Shown in pieces: positions 10,008-19,668 of a stretch of DNA of 64,000 nucleotides (the first letter of the stretch is position 1; each line of letters opens with the position of its first letter). Under the pieces are notes generated by a model, which was given only the letters and a program-made list of their open reading frames with translations, did not search any database and was not told where the DNA came from. The translations under genes were made by a program, and so were the position numbers. Location: NCBI GenBank assembly GCA_016946835.1, contig JACVTC010000027.1:682001-746000 (forward strand), in the 5' to 3' direction. This stretch comes from Neocallimastix lanati (nom. inval.). Taxonomy: Eukaryota > Neocallimastigomycota > Neocallimastigomycetes > Neocallimastigales > Neocallimastigaceae.

Positions 10008-10381
10008 TGTAACGTTTTAGGTTAATCACCAGGTTGGTGTATTAACTTAAATAAACAAATAAATGTAAAATATTGAAAAACACTTTAAATATTAAAATAT
10101 TATTTAACAAATCATTTATTTTATCAAGATATTTATTTATTTATTTATTTATTTAATGTTTAATGTTAATGAAACCTCGAAATTATTAAACTAATTTTAA
10201 ACTACATGTTTTTATATCAAAATAAAATCAAACCTAATAATTTGATTGGTAAAATAATTTATAATAAAATTTAACAAAATAATATTTTCAATAAACAAAA
10301 AGTGTAATAGATGGAGTCGAACCAGTGACATCTTGTACTGAGCTCCAACTATTAACCACTAGACTAATAGGTTTCATTACA
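10008..10381 (-). repeat. 3' LTR of element C (374 bp)
   Basis: It looks identical by eye to 10971-11344. On the minus strand it starts TGTAATGAAACC and ends AAACGTTACA. It carries the tRNA-like module at 10304-10380, a TATA box (TATAAA starting at 10216) and the 10-mer complementary to the primer site (10169-10178). A short TTTA repeat lies at about 10132-10155. Confidence 0.93.
10304..10380 (-). ncRNA. tRNA-like sequence at the start of element C's 3' LTR
   Basis: This 77-nt minus-strand segment begins one base inside the LTR. It has an A box TAGTCTAGTGG, a B box GGTTCGACTCC (a perfect match to the consensus), partly paired ends (GTAATGA with CTATTAC) and a D-arm-like CTATTA/TAATAG stem. 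A TTTTT run just downstream resembles a pol III terminator. The anticodon and T stems are weak, so it is a tRNA-derived pol III promoter-like module rather than a working tRNA. Confidence 0.65.
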
Positions 10382-10393
10382 ACGCTCTCCTCC
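10382..10393 (-). other. Polypurine tract of element C
   Basis: The minus strand reads GGAGGAGAGCGT immediately before the LTR start TGTAATG. The composition matches the tracts of B and E and sets the element's orientation. Confidence 0.7.
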
Positions 10394-10433
10394 AAGGAAC
10401 GGATTCCAGACGTTCTAAAGGTTAATAACTAAG

Positions 10434-10555
10434 TAACCAGCAATGAAAACTGGGAGAAATTACACAGAATAAAAGAGCTAACCAGGAAGTATATCTGGGA
10501 GAAATTACAGCGAGTTTAGAGGTAACCAGCAGCAGAGACTGGGAGAAATTACAAC
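10434..10555. repeat. Three tandem 44-45 bp repeats in the core of element C
   Basis: The units start at 10434, 10479 and 10523. Each has TAACCAG, a variable 9-10 nt spacer, then CTGGGAGAAATTACA. CCAG and CTGG within each unit can pair, so the RNA could form three similar small hairpins. A leader-like role in packaging or dimerisation is possible but unproven. Confidence 0.7.
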
Positions 10556-10960
10556 TAGTGGATTCGTGGTTGATTTAGCCATAAGTCAGAAGTCAGTGGC
10601 AGAAATAGTGGTAGAAGCAAAGATGCGCGGAGAAGGGCTTGTTTCCGAGAAGATCAAAAATTTCCATAAAACGTTGAGAAAATATGAGCTAAAGGGTTCC
10701 AACTGGTAGAAAGTGATTTTTCCTTGATGGATGGGTTAGTTTCTTGATGGAACGAACATTCTAGAACTGAGAATCAGGTGTAACAGAAAACATAGAACGT
10801 CGGATAAGGATTACAGAAGCACTGACCACAGAAAGTGTTTTTCAGAGTTATATCTAAATATATGAATATATATTATATAAAGAAATTATATAAATAGAGT
10901 TAGTTAAAGTTTACTAAAACGAGCCAAAATACACCAAGGTGGTGACTTAGTTGCTTTAGG

Positions 10961-10970
10961 GAGGTTTCAT
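10961..10970 (-). other. Self-complementary primer site of element C
   Basis: The minus-strand sequence ATGAAACCTC directly after the 5' LTR is complementary to GAGGTTTCAT inside the LTR (11141-11132), 38 nt downstream of a TATA box. This fits Tf1-type self-priming. No TGG-type tRNA site is present at this position. Confidence 0.65.
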
Positions 10971-11344
10971 TGTAACGTTTTAGGTTAATCACCAGGTTGG
11001 TGTATTAACTTAAATAAACAAATAAATGTAAAATATTGAAAAACACTTTAAATATTAAAATATTATTTAACAAATCATTTATTTTATCAAGATATTTATT
11101 TATTTATTTATTTATTTAATGTTTAATGTTAATGAAACCTCGAAATTATTAAACTAATTTTAAACTACATGTTTTTATATCAAAATAAAATCAAACCTAA
11201 TAATTTGATTGGTAAAATAATTTATAATAAAATTTAACAAAATAATATTTTCAATAAACAAAAAGTGTAATAGATGGAGTCGAACCAGTGACATCTTGTA
11301 CTGAGCTCCAACTATTAACCACTAGACTAATAGGTTTCATTACA
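10971..11344 (-). repeat. 5' LTR of element C (374 bp)
   Basis: This is the upstream copy in element orientation. The tRNA-like module lies at 11267-11343 with the A box at 11319-11329 and the B box at 11276-11286. The TATA box starts at 11179 and the inferred RNA start is at 11141. The next-door TSD copy is 11345-11349. Confidence 0.93.
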
Positions 11345-11349
11345 TCTAG

Positions 11350-13843
11350 AATAGAAAGCAATTGGATGAAGCTTATTATCTTTAGAGCTAACTTGAGATA
11401 AAATACATCCAAGCGCAAAATTACTTGCATCCGTTTCAACAAAAAATTGAGAATTAGGATCAGCAGGAATAAGGATGGGAGCAGAAGTAAAAGAACGTTT
11501 AAGAAGTTCAAAGGAGTCATTAGCATCTTTTGACCAAACAAAAGGATCATTTTTTCTTGTAAGTTTATTAAGAGGATAAGCAATTTTAGCAAAATTTTTT
11601 ATAAAGCGTCTGTAGAAATTGGCTAGGCCAAGAAACGATTGAACTTCTTTAACTGTAGTTGGAGCAGGCCAATCTAAAATAGCTGAGACTTTCTTAATAT
11701 CCATCTTAAGACCATCTGAAGATACATAATATCCTAAAAATTTAACTTCGAACTTATCAAACTCACATTTTTCAAGGTTAACATGTAAATGAAATTTCCT
11801 AAGTTGTAATAGTACTTTTTTAACGTGTAAATGATGTTCAGAAAGATCATCAGAAAAAATGATAATATCATCAATATAGGCATAACAAAATTTACCTAAA
11901 TAGTCACTTAATGCAGTATCAATCATTCTTTGAAAACAGGCAGGTGCATTCTTGAAACCGAAAGGCATAACTCTAAATTCAAAGTGTCCTAAGCTACATA
12001 CAAAAGCTGTTTTGTATTCATCTCCAGACCTGATACGAATTTGGAAGTAAGCAGATTTTAAATCAAGCTTTGAGTAATACTTATGACCAGGAGCTTTATT
12101 AAAAATAACAGTTGTTAAAGGCATAGGATAACTATCTCTAATGGTGATTTCATTAAGTTTCCTAAGATCAATACACATACGTAACTCACCATTATCTTTT
12201 GGAGCAAATAAAATTGGATGACCAGCTTCTGATTTTGACCTAACAATAAAACCGTATTTTAAATAGTCTTTAATAATTTTTTCTAAAGCTATTTCTTCGG
12301 GAATTGTAAGGGGATAAATTGCACTATAATATAACTTAGTATTAGGTTTAAGGTCAATAGCACAATCAAAACTAGAATGAGGAGGTAAGATTTTAGCTTC
12401 TTCTTCACTAAATACATCAGAGAATTCTAGATAAATGGCGGGAAGTGTTTTATTTGGAGTATCCATGTTTGGGGAAGAGGCAATTGAATTCTTCAACACG
12501 GAAGGAGAAATAGAAGAATTATCAAACAAAGAATTATTAGGGGTGCATGAACTGGAATAGGCTGGTTTCGAAGAGATAGAGTCGGAAGTATTAGAAGTAA
12601 GAGAAAGTGAAGTAGAGTTAACCGAGGTTGAAGGTATTGATTCAACAAAGGAAGAATCTGACGCATTGTTATTACTATTGCAAAAGCTTAAAATATTATT
12701 GTTGAAATCAATTGATGATTTATTTTCTTTAAGAAATCTAGAACCAATTAAGCACTCAAATTTGTCGTTCAAATCAATAACAAAAAATTCTGTTAAGACC
12801 TGAAGGTTACTAACTTTAAATAATATTGGTATAGTTTTACCAACAACGTCTTTGCCACCACCAATACCAGTAATGTTATCAGCTTCTAAATTATCATGTA
12901 CAAGCTTAAAATTATTAATTTTAGCAAAATTACTATCCATAAGATTCAAGTCGGAGCCGGAATCTATAAGAGCCTTAGCTTTAATCCATTTATTTTTGTA
13001 GTTAAAGGAACACTTAATAATACAATCTTTATTAAATTTCTTAGAAGAATTAGATCTAGCCATATGGGAGGAGCCAGGTTTATTTGCTCGCTTTGGACAA
13101 TTTATTAACTTATGGCCTGATTGTCCACAATATAGACAAAGCCCTTCTTTAATTCTTCTTGCTCTTTCTTCAGGGGATAAATGAGAGTAATTTGAATCAT
13201 TATTTGATTTGAAAAAAGAATTAGAATTGGCGTTTCTATTATTACTAGAGTTAAATCTATAATACTTCCTATTATTACGAGAATTATTATTATTATTACT
13301 GTTATTTCTAGAATTGTAATTGTTGATCGTTGCGAATCGAGTCATTTGATGATCTATACGATTGGTAATTCGCATTAGTTCACTTAATTTGGCAGGAGGA
13401 GGGAACAAACTAATTACTCTTTCTTGAAGTCTTGGTAGCAATCCTTCAATATAAACATCCATTAAGGCAAATTCATTCCAGTCCGTTTTTTCCGAAAGCC
13501 TACGGAATTCATTATTGTAATCAGTGACTTTACCATATGCTTTTTGCTTAATATGCATAAGAGCTTGATTACAATTAAAAACTGCATCTACGTCACTGAA
13601 TCTATCCTTCATAAGTTCAATGAAAGCGTTAAAATCGTCAAGGACTGGGTTATTTTCATTCATCAAGTCTGCAGCCCAATCCATAGCTTCATCTCTTAAC
13701 AAAGTGATGGTATAAGCTACTTTTAACGGATCATTGGTGAAATATTCAGGACGAAGAGCAATGGCTAACCCAACATAAGCTAAAAATCCCTTGAGCTTAG
13801 CTGAATCGCCATTAAAATGAAAATCGTTTGATGAAGAAGACAT
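11350..13843 (-). pseudogene. Element B gag-pol, 5' part: Gag, zinc knuckle, protease, RT, start of RNase H
   Basis: ATG at 13843 begins a retrotransposon Gag (MSSSSNDFHFNGDSAKLKGF; DWAADLMNENNP; HIKQKAYGKVTDYNNEFRRL). An Asn-rich stretch (about 173-215) and a CCHC knuckle, CLYCGQSGHKLINC, follow. The aspartic protease has a normal DSGS motif (ALIDSGSDLNLMDS) and a CLIGSRFLKE flap-side motif. RT has an intact YIDD near residue 656. RNase H begins with VETDASNFALG, and the reading frame is then broken by element C after HPIAFYSR. All visible catalytic residues are intact, so only the insertion disables this copy. Confidence 0.92.
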
Positions 13844-15036
13844 TGAAAGAATTATTAAATTATAAACAAGTTTAAGAATTGCAATAGGAAGATTTATTTA
13901 ATATTATCACTATTATTATTATTATTATTTTTTTTTTTTTTTTTTTTTTTTATTAGTGCTCCCGAATGAAAATTGTAATGATAAAGAATTATAAATTATT
14001 ATTTTTCTAGGCGTTTAGTTTAATTGCTGATTTAAATTTTTTTTTTTTTTTTTTTTTAAATTTAATTTGGTAAATATAATAACTAGACTAAATTTCACTC
14101 TTTTATGCCTTACAACAAAATAAAAAACCGGCAAGAGTTACTAACTAGAGGTATATACTAGACCTCAAAATAAAAAATTATAAACTATATATTTTAAAGT
14201 CGCTTTACCTTCACGACCAACCTATAGCCTTCGGTGACTATAGTTCCTTATTCGCCAGAGCTTATTCGAATAGAGCAACCACCGAACTGTTGAAGTTGGT
14301 TGGTAGGATGTGGCTTTCGTTTAATCCACACGCTCTTCACGCCCTAGGGTTTTGAAGCCCGTTTATATTCGAATAATTAACGGCTATAGTTTCTAACCTA
14401 CTGAAACTAGTTACTAACCGCCGAAACTCTGTTTATGAGCTCTAATCGCTCCTAGTATATTTAAATATTATATTTACCTGTAATATTCTTTAAAAAGTCT
14501 CAAGAACTGTAGAACTTCTTAAAGAATTTTTTATATCAAAAAAAATTTTTTTTTTTTTTTCGCCTAGATAGATTTTGGTATAATTGTGAGTATGCTATTA
14601 ATACCAAAAACCGAGAATTTTATTTTTTAAAGAAAAAAAAGTAGATTCAAGAAGCAAGGCTGAACCCAAAGAAGATATCAGAGACTAAGAGAAGAAGAGA
14701 TTTTGTCCAAAAGTAGAAACCAAGAATCAGAAACCCGAAACCAATGGAAACAAAAACCAAGTCCAAAACTAAGAAATCTGAAACCAATGGAAACAGAAAC
14801 CAAGACCAAAAATAAGAAATCCAAGGCAAACAGAAAGAATCTAACCAAAAGTGGAAACCTGAAGCCAATAAGATAAGTAGCCAAACAGAAACCAAAAACA
14901 AAGGAAACAGAAAATCCGAGAGATTCAAAAAAAAAGTCCAAAAAGAAAACAAAAAGGCAGTAGACACTAATTCCAAAAGAAAGCTTCAAACCAAACAAAA
15001 GGGTAGATATATCAAGGCACGGCGTCAAAATCTTGG
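13844..15036 (-). other. Unusually long 5' leader of element B (about 1.2 kb)
   Basis: There is no convincing gene between the 5' LTR and the gag ATG. 13915-14060 holds long T runs. 14205-14470 is a GC-richer block with many short inverted repeats, probably structured RNA. 14645-15030 is purine-rich on the + strand with imperfect repeats around GAAACCAATGGAAAC, hence pyrimidine-rich in the element's RNA. Two overlapping minus-strand ORFs of about 110 codons here (within 14647-15028) are very hydrophobic and Phe/Leu-rich, which is what such a pyrimidine-rich repeat yields by chance, so they are not called as genes. For comparison, element E has only about 86 nt of leader. Confidence 0.6.
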
Positions 15037-15047
15037 GTGTTTTTTAT
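15037..15047 (-). other. Self-complementary primer site of element B
   Basis: The minus strand reads ATAAAAAACAC immediately after the 5' LTR. Its complement GTGTTTTTTAT occurs inside the LTR (minus strand 15258-15248 and 7733-7723), 44 nt downstream of TATAAAT. The 11-nt match, adjacency to the LTR and TATA spacing fit self-priming as in Tf1. The sequence is low in complexity, so by itself it is weaker than the site of element E. Confidence 0.6.
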
Positions 15048-15687
15048 TATAACAAAATATTATAATAAATATAATAACACTCAAAAAAAACAAAAATTAT
15101 TTTATTTTTTATTTATTTTTTTTTTTTTTTTTATTATTTTATTAATTATATTTATTATAATACTATAAGCCGCAAGGGTTGATATAGTATTAATATTAAA
15201 AAAAGTTTTATTAAAAATTAAGTTTTATTAACTAAACAAAAATTAAAATAAAAAACACAAAGAAAAGAATATTTGTTAATAAGAATTTTACTCATATTTA
15301 TATTTTTTTCAAAAGTTAAAGTTATTAAAAAATAAAAATAAAAGTTTCTAAAAAGTTCTTAAAAATCGAAAAATTTAGAAAACAATAGAAAACAATAGAA
15401 TTAAGAATTTAATAGAATAAATTTTAATTAATTAAACACAAGAATTATCAAGAAATTCTAGTAATTTCTTGAACTATAAAGAATCTTCTAGATATTTTTT
15501 AGAATAAAACTATAAAATAATAATAAATGTGAATCGAACCCTAAGTAGTTTGATTCATGGTATTAGTTACTAACAACTATACCAGAAATAATATTTTTTA
15601 AATTTAATTATTTGTTTTAAAACTTTATTGAAAAATAATACTAAATATTAAAATAATAAAATAATTGTAATTATTGATTCTGTTATA
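15048..15687 (-). repeat. 5' LTR of element B (640 bp)
   Basis: It has the same TATAAC...GTTATA ends as the 3' copy. It contains the tRNA-like B box (15530-15540) and A box (15574-15584), the TATA box (15296-15302) and the inferred RNA start at 15258. The TSD copy follows at 15688-15692. Confidence 0.9.
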
Positions 15688-18494
15688 GTATTAATAATGT
15701 AATTAGTACCAATAAAATTAATACAACTAATAAAAATAAAACTTTGGAAGAATTAATCAGCAATATGGATATCAAGGATGAAAATTTTAAAAATGAAATT
15801 AAATCCATATTAACTTCATATTCAGATGTAATAGCTATATCTAGTGATGATTTAGAACCATCCAAATTGCTACCTCACCATATTGAATTACTAGAAGGTA
15901 GCAAGCCTATAAAACAAAAGGCATATAGGATCTCCTAGGTACAACTTTCAGCACTAAAAGAAGAATTAAAAAAATTAATAGACAAAGAATTAATCTCACC
16001 TTCTCATTCACCTTGGTCTTCACCTGTTGTTTTAGTGCCAAAGAAAAATGGTAGATGGAGATTGTGTATAGATTATAGGTTATTAAATAAAATAACAAAA
16101 AAAGATGCTTATGCCATCCCTATAATTCAAGAAATTTTTGATGCATTGAAAGATGCAGTAATATTTTCTACTATTGATCTTTTTAGTGGGTATCACCAGA
16201 TACCCATGTATGAAAGCGACCAAGAAATTACTTCTTTTACAACTAAATTTGGAAATTATTACTTTAAGGTAATGCCTTTCGGATTGACTAATGCTCCGGC
16301 AACCTTCCAACGCGAAATGAATAGGATTTTCTTTGACTTAATTAATAAATGTGTTCAAATTTATCTAGACGATATTATTGTTTATTCACCATCCATTGAA
16401 CAACATTTAATCGACTTAACAAATGTATTTAAAATTCTCAGAAAATTTAAATTAAAAATGAATATTGAGAAATGTCATTTTTGTGTTTTTGAAGTGGAGG
16501 CTTTAGGACATAAGATTTCAAACAAAGGATTATTACCACTAGAAAAGAAGATTGATGCAATAATGAAGTTGGATAATCCTTCTAATGTTACGGAATTACG
16601 TTCTTTTCTTGGAATGGTGGGTTACTATAGGAATTTCATTGAAAATTATGCTACATTAACTTCGCCGTTATGCAAATTACTAAGGAAAAATTCTACTTTT
16701 GAATGGACTAATGAGCATACTACTAGTATAGAAAAATTAAAGGAAGCTCTTTGTCAAGCACCTATTTTGTGTTATCCACGTTATGATAAACCATTTATTA
16801 TACGCACTGATGCTAGTTATCAAGGAATTGGTGGTGTTTTATTGCAACTATATAATGATGAAATAGAACACCCAGTATTTTATATTAGTCGTTCCCTGTA
16901 TAAGTCAGAACTTAATTACCCGATAACAGAGTTAGAAGATACCGCGGCATATTTTTGTGTAAATAAATTTAAACAATATATATTAGGTAATCCGTTTCAG
17001 ACAATACTGTATACAGATCATCAACCTTTAGTCCCTATCATTATGAAATGCGAACCTAATACTAGTAAACACGCTCGTTGGTGTGATTTATTCAGTCAAA
17101 TACAAGTAAAAGTTGTCTACCAACCAGGGAAAAGGAATATTATTGCTGATGCATTATCTCGTATTAGAAAAAAAGAAAATATTGTAGTAAATGCTATTGT
17201 TGAAGAAAATAATAATAATATGAGAAATAATATTGAAAATAATAATAATATTGTTGATGAAAATAACGTAGAAATTATTAGTAATAGCAATAATGAAAAT
17301 GATCATTCGAACTTTTTGGACGAAGCCGAAAATGAAGAATATATTTCTAAATTCATGAAAAAGTTTTTAAAAGACAGAATTGTTACTATAGATGGTAAGA
17401 CTTATATTAGAGATAATAATAAACTACGATTGGTAATAGACGACTACTTGGAGAAGATAAAAATTATAGGTATGGCCCACAGAACTGGACATGATGGGAT
17501 ACAGAAAACGTACAATAGAATAAAACAAAATTATTATTGGAAAAATATGATTCTTGATATCAAAAAGTACGTCTCTCTTTGCAAAATATGTTAATTAACC
17601 AGATCTGAACCCATTCCTGAACAGATAGAAAAATTTCCATCTCCTTTGGAAGCTCCTTTTGTAAAGTTAGGATTAGATATAGTAGGTCCACTTAAACAGA
17701 CTCCTTGAGGTTTTAAATACTTAATAGTATGTGTGGACTATTTTACAAGTTGGGTAGAAGCAAAGCCAACAGTTTCAGTAACTTCGCAAGACGTAACAAA
17801 TTTCTTAATTGAAGTATTTAGTAGGCACGGACTTCCACAAGTTATAAATATGGATAATGGACCTCAGTTAAATTCAGATTATACCAAGATATTTTTAGAT
17901 TTATATGGGATATATATTCATTTTGTTTCAGTTTATCACCCGGCTTCGAATGGACTTGTAGAAAATAGAAATAGGGAAATTGAAAAGAAACTTAGGAACT
18001 TTGTAGAAGATAATGAAATTTGGGATTTACTACTACCTTTATTGTTATGGGCTTTACGAACATCAAGATCGTCAGTATCAGGATACTCTAGTTTCGAATT
18101 ATTATATGGACGGGAAGACTTATTACCTATTGAAATTAACATTAGGAATTCTATTGAGGAACCAATTCAAAGAACTATGGATGAACTTCTTATCGAGCGA
18201 TTCTTGGAACATCAACGTTGGATTAAAGAAGCTGCTAATAAAAGATTAGGAACCATTAATTATTGGAAGACTAGAAGGGAAGCTAAACAAAGTATGACAA
18301 ATAAGAATAATTATAAAATTGGAGATAAAGTAAAAATAAGAAGATTTCAAAGACACAAGTTAGAACCTTACTATTCTGGACCTTATACTATAAAAGAAAT
18401 AACTTGGAATACAGTAAAATTACAAGAAGATAGGACAGGAATTATACTACAACGAAATGTTCATATTAAAAACATTTTACCATATAAAGAATAG
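15688..18494 (+). pseudogene. Element A pol remnant (right part): RT, RNase H, integrase
   Basis: This continues element A beyond the insertion. After 70 residues of linker, RT begins (KKNGRWRLCIDYRLLNK at 16035) with an intact YLDD near 16362. RNase H follows (IRTDASYQGIGG), then an Asn-rich linker (about 17200-17310), an integrase zinc finger (HRTGHDG and CKIC), and a core with D (LGLDIVGPL), D (NMDNGPQLNS) and E (NGLVENRNREIE near 17958). The end (VHIKNILPYKE) has no chromodomain, unlike B, E and element 1. In-frame stops interrupt it at 15937 (TAG), 17592 (TAA) and 17706 (TGA). Each is one C-to-T change from CAG, CAA or CGA, which would fit the conserved residues around them. No 3' LTR is found downstream. 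Confidence 0.85.
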
Positions 18495-18789
18495 TATACA
18501 TAAATAATGATTAAACAAAAAAAATATTAATTAACACTCTCAATTTATATATTATGTATATATAATTTTTAAATTCAAGCTAAAATTAATTTTTAAAAAA
18601 TTAATTTTAAATTTTAAAATTCAATTTCGAAATTTCAATTTCAAGATCTAAAAAAAAAAAAAAAAAAATTTATTAGTAAAAATTTTTCAAAAATTGAATT
18701 AAAAATTTAATTAAAAATTTTATCAAAATTTTTATAATTTTTTTTTTTGGATATTTAAATTTTACTAAGGAATATTTTAATAATCAAGA
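18495..18789. other. AT-rich flank after element A, no gene seen
   Basis: The stretch has short inverted A/T-rich segments (for example AATTTTTAAAAAATTAATTTTAA) and A and T runs. No polypurine tract or LTR matching 4880-5440 was recognised, so the 3' end of element A is missing or too decayed to see. Confidence 0.5.
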
Positions 18790-18818
18790 CAGTAAATATA
18801 ATATTAATATTATATTAT

Positions 18819-18849
<31 letters not shown>

Positions 18850-18851
18850 GT

Positions 18852-18898
<47 letters not shown>

Positions 18899-19429
18899 TT
18901 AATTATTCATTTTAAAATAATAATATCCTATACATCTATAAGAAAATAAATATACTTCAAATTAAAATAATAATTATAAAAAAGTATTATTGTTACTAAA
19001 AGCAATTGATCAGTTATAAGTTTTAAAAAAATGTGAAAAAAATAATAAAAAAAAAAAAAACTCCAAAACCACCACAAGAACCATGAACCCTAACCGCAAC
19101 CCTAAATTTAAATATCAAATTTAAACTAAAGATCTTTAAATAATAATTTACAAACTTTTAAAACCCTAACTGCAATTCATATAATTTATTTTAAATTTAC
19201 TATTTATTATTTATTATTTATTTATTTATTTACTTTTTTTTTTACTTATTATTCATTGTTCATTATTATTAAAATAATAATACATAATTTATATCTATAA
19301 AAAAATAAAATATTTCAAACTAAAGTAGTCTTACAAAAAAAACTATTGTTACTAAAAATAAATTATCAATTATTACCCTCTGGTTATAAAAAAAATGTGA
19401 AAAAAAAAAAAAAAGAAAGAAAAAAAACG

Positions 19430-19438
19430 GGTGTGGGG
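19430..19438. repeat. 9-bp target duplication (AAAAAAAAC) left of the small MITE
   Basis: Eight A and a C precede the element and recur at 19669-19677. The neighbouring satellite unit near 20440 has the unoccupied form of this site, which supports the boundaries. Confidence 0.7.
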
Positions 19439-19668
19439 CAGTTCGCCAGGTTGCATTTCGCCATTTTTGAAAGCATGTGGCGTATTAAAAAATGTGGCAT
19501 TTCGCCATATTGAAAATTATTAAATAAATAAATAAAATTAAATATTATTAATATCGAATAAAAACAATTTTAAAAAAATTATTTTGAATTAATATTTATT
19601 TATTTATTCATTTATTTATATCAATACTCCATTTGTCGAAATGCAACCTGGGGAAATGCAACTCTCCC
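19439..19668 (-). mobile_element. 230-bp MITE, internal deletion derivative of the 43706-45134 transposon
   Basis: One end reads GGGTGTGGGGCAGTTCGCC. The reverse complement of the other end reads GGGAGAGTTGCATTTCCCC. Both carry repeated GCATTTCGCCA motifs just inside. Both ends match, in inverted order, the ends of the 1429-bp copy at 43706-45134, and most of the interior is missing. The 9-bp duplication suggests a Mutator-like transposase acting in trans. No transposase gene lies in the window. Confidence 0.85.

Larger units (their letters stand above)
10008..11344 (-). mobile_element. Element C: 1337-bp non-coding LTR element (TRIM-like) with a tRNA-like LTR
   Basis: Two 374-bp direct repeats that look identical by eye (10008-10381, 10971-11344), with ends TGTAA...TTACA, flank a 589-bp core without a coding region. 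A 5-bp duplication (TCTAG) surrounds the whole element. It interrupts the RNase H region of element B. The polypurine tract (GGAGGAGAGCG) beside 10381 and the self-complementary site beside 10971 fix the orientation as minus. A 15-nt block (10399-10413) is identical to the end of element B's pol (8179-8193), at almost the same distance from the LTR, so C looks like a deletion derivative of a chromovirus related to B. Identical LTRs imply very recent transposition using proteins supplied in trans. Confidence 0.93.
7520..15687 (-). mobile_element. Element B: full-length Ty3/gypsy chromovirus inserted in element A
   Basis: The element spans 8168 bp including the 1342 bp added by element C. It has near-identical LTRs (7520-8162 and 15048-15687), a 5-bp target duplication, a polypurine tract (8163-8174), an 11-nt self-complementary primer site (15037-15047), a long leader and one gag-pol ORF broken only by element C. 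The strand is opposite to host element A. LTR differences are limited to a few substitutions and small indels, so insertion was recent. The C-terminal chromodomain places it among chromoviruses. Confidence 0.93.

Noticed and set aside
10304-10380. A genuine tRNA gene
   Set aside because: The A and B boxes are good, but the anticodon and T stems pair poorly, and it exists as two copies that look identical by eye at the LTR starts. It is treated as a tRNA-like module of the LTR.
14647-15028. Two overlapping hydrophobic minus-strand ORFs of about 110 codons
   Set aside because: They arise from pyrimidine-rich imperfect repeats in element B's leader. Composition, not conservation, explains the Phe/Leu content.
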